Assembly (NCBI GenBank): GCA_021796155.1
Contig: JAJYOO010000140.1
Coordinates: 1 to 6,485 of the forward strand
Length of the DNA stretch: 6,485 nucleotides
Source of the DNA: Chloroflexota bacterium
Lineage (GTDB): Bacteria > Chloroflexota > Anaerolineae > Anaerolineales > Villigracilaceae
Direction: 5' to 3'
Shown here in pieces: positions 5,696 through 6,485 of this stretch. Position 1 is the stretch's first letter. Each line of letters starts with the position of its first letter. Position numbers and translations under genes: made by a program. The notes below the pieces were generated by a model. That model did not search any database and was not told the DNA's origin. It was given only the letters and a program-made list of their open reading frames with translations.

Positions 5696-5727
5696 GGGTG
5701 CCGTCCATTTGGACGGCACCCTGGTTT
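5696..5727 (+). terminator. Terminator-like hairpin after the small ORF
   Basis: GGGTGCCGTCC (5696-5706) and GGACGGCACCC (5711-5721) form a perfect, GC-rich 11-bp stem with the loop ATTT, followed by TGGTTT. The U tract is short, so termination may be partial or conditional. Confidence 0.65.
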
Positions 5728-5744
5728 AACTCATGACTCAAGTA

Positions 5745-5884
5745 GGGATAAAAGAAATGTTATCTTCGCGCTGAGCGGAGGCCATGGGGCCACAGTCGAA
5801 GCGTAGAGTTCCGCATCGAATCTGCCCTTCGACTTCGTGGCGCCTTCAGTGCCACTCCGCTCAGGGCGATAACGCATTTATCCC
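5745..5884. repeat. 140-nt imperfect inverted repeat upstream of the DUF2085 gene
   Basis: The nested arms are GGGATAAA (5745-5752) with TTTATCCC (5877-5884), GTTATC (5759-5764) with GATAAC (5868-5873), CTGAGCGGAG (5771-5780) with CTCCGCTCAG (5855-5864), and AGTCGAAG (5794-5801) with CTTCGACT (5827-5834). All are perfect, with looser stretches between. It resembles the dispersed CTGAGCGGAG ... CTTCGACT elements I recall from many environmental genomes. No ORF with plausible coding features and no clear target-site duplication were seen. Confidence 0.8.
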
Positions 5885-5951
5885 GAACTGACATTCATAA
5901 CTGTTCTCCCAAATAGAATTACATCGTCTCGAATCTCTGAAAGTAACAAAC

Positions 5952-5963
5952 AAGTACATACTT
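5952..5963. promoter_or_regulatory. Small palindrome AAGTA-CA-TACTT, possible operator
   Basis: The palindrome has 5-bp arms and lies about 50 nt upstream of the start of the DUF2085 gene, just ahead of the proposed -35 box. Related AGTA/TACT words occur on both sides. A regulator site is possible, but a 5-bp palindrome also occurs by chance. Confidence 0.25.
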
Positions 5964-5977
5964 ACTACCTGCGTTTC

Positions 5978-6006
5978 TTGCGTTTCGCCGACAATGCCCA
6001 TATAAT
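5978..6006 (+). promoter_or_regulatory. Promoter of the DUF2085 gene, probably giving a leaderless mRNA
   Basis: A perfect TATAAT (6001-6006) ends 6 nt before the ATG at 6013, and TTGCGT (5978-5983) stands 17 nt upstream of it. Transcription would start at or next to the A of the start codon. No Shine-Dalgarno is present before the ATG, which agrees with leaderless initiation. Confidence 0.6.
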
Positions 6007-6012
6007 CAACTC

Positions 6013-6420
6013 ATGTCAGAATTAACATCAGCCTCACGCACACGAACATGGATCAAATGGCTGGTTCCTATTGCGGCCATCATCGCTTTAGCAGCATGGA
6101 TTTACATTGCGCCGCCAGGCTTGATGGGGAAACTGGATGCGGTCGGTTACGCGGTCTGCCACCGGCTTCCGTCGCATTCGTTTTTCGTCGGCGATACGCA
6201 ACTTCCGTTATGTGCGCGCTGCACGGGTGAATTCAATGCGGCGGCCATCGCTTTGATCTTTCAGGGATTCATCAGCCGCAAGAAAAGCAAACTTCCCAAT
6301 CGCGGCATCCTCGCCATCCTGGTCATTTTCTTCCTCGCCTTTGGCTTTGACGGTTCGAATTCGTACCTGGCTCTGCTGAAACAAAGCTACGCGGGCGCGT
6401 TCGCAAACATTCCAAATTGA
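6013..6420 (+). CDS. DUF2085 membrane protein, probably C-terminally truncated or frameshifted
   Basis: This 135-residue product has a membrane helix at about 15-33, then the DUF2085 core: VCHRLPSHSFFVGDTQLPLCARCTG at 48-72 (given here by its key residues Cys49-His50, Phe57-Phe58, Cys67 and Cys70), a helix at about 74-87, another at 98-112, and GFDGSNSYL at 111-119. The paired Cys/His residues suggest a metal or redox site, but the family has no established function. The reading frame stops after ANIPN, where relatives as I recall them continue with an R-x-x-TG segment and a further helix. The bases after the stop, in another frame, read RAFHQG ... FGY, loosely like that segment, so one or more frame changes are possible. 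The start at ATG 6013 is supported by the promoter ending 6 nt upstream. Confidence 0.75.
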   Translation: MSELTSASRTRTWIKWLVPIAAIIALAAWIYIAPPGLMGKLDAVGYAVCHRLPSHSFFVGDTQLPLCARCTGEFNAAAIALIFQGFISRKKSKLPNRGILAILVIFFLAFGFDGSNSYLALLKQSYAGAFANIPN

Positions 6421-6485
6421 CGCCAATTGAGCGCGGGCTTTTCATCAGGGACGCGCCAGATACTTTGGTTATACATCGGGAACAG
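6421..6485 (+). other. End of window: possible out-of-frame remainder of the DUF2085 gene
   Basis: These 65 nt follow the stop of the DUF2085 frame. No frame gives a clean continuation of the family over the whole stretch. The frame containing ARAFHQGRARYFGYTSGT is the most suggestive. No terminator is visible before the window ends. Confidence 0.25.

Overview
The window looks like a chromosomal segment of a Chloroflexota bacterium, probably Anaerolineae-like. This is an inference from three things: mid-range GC, a dedicated ECF importer cassette next to DUF4173, PPC/DUF296 and DUF2085 genes, and several long dispersed palindromic repeats. One repeat family yields the peptide PLPRGEGQGVRG when it falls inside a gene. 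No taxonomic marker gene is present, so the assignment is soft.

Positions 1-3235 (+ strand) hold a four-gene energy-coupling-factor (ECF) vitamin/micronutrient importer, tightly packed in the order S component, EcfT, EcfA (first ATPase), EcfA (second ATPase). The membrane S protein should bind the substrate. EcfT couples it to the ATPase pair, which should work as a heterodimer. Each importer has its own energising module here (a group I arrangement). The substrate cannot be read from the sequence. The first ATPase overlaps ecfT by 13 nt and the second overlaps the first by ATGA, so translation is probably coupled. A CCCTCACC/GGTGAGGG palindromic repeat family occurs twice in the operon, each time directly before a cistron start. 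One copy carries the best Shine-Dalgarno sequence for ecfT; the other forms the C-terminal tail of the first ATPase. The second ATPase has LSPTW in place of the ABC signature LSGGQ.

Positions 3236-3386 separate convergent genes and hold a 105-nt imperfect inverted repeat. On the - strand follow a PPC/DUF296 protein (3387-3785) and, upstream of it, a DUF4173 polytopic membrane protein (3841-5412). A good hairpin terminator lies between them.

Positions 5413-6012 lack a long gene but are not empty. They hold a weak promoter for the DUF4173 gene and then a compact + strand unit: a consensus-like promoter (TTGACA-17-GATACT), a very strong Shine-Dalgarno, an 18-codon ORF and two perfect 11-bp hairpins, the second terminator-like. 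Segments of this RNA can form mutually exclusive pairings that would hide the start site of the small ORF or open the terminator. It therefore resembles an attenuator or a small regulatory/peptide RNA, and is the most interesting item in the window. A 140-nt inverted repeat and a probably leaderless promoter follow.

Positions 6013-6420 (+) encode a DUF2085 membrane protein that seems cut short at its C terminus, just before the window ends. No tRNA, rRNA, CRISPR array or transposase was seen.
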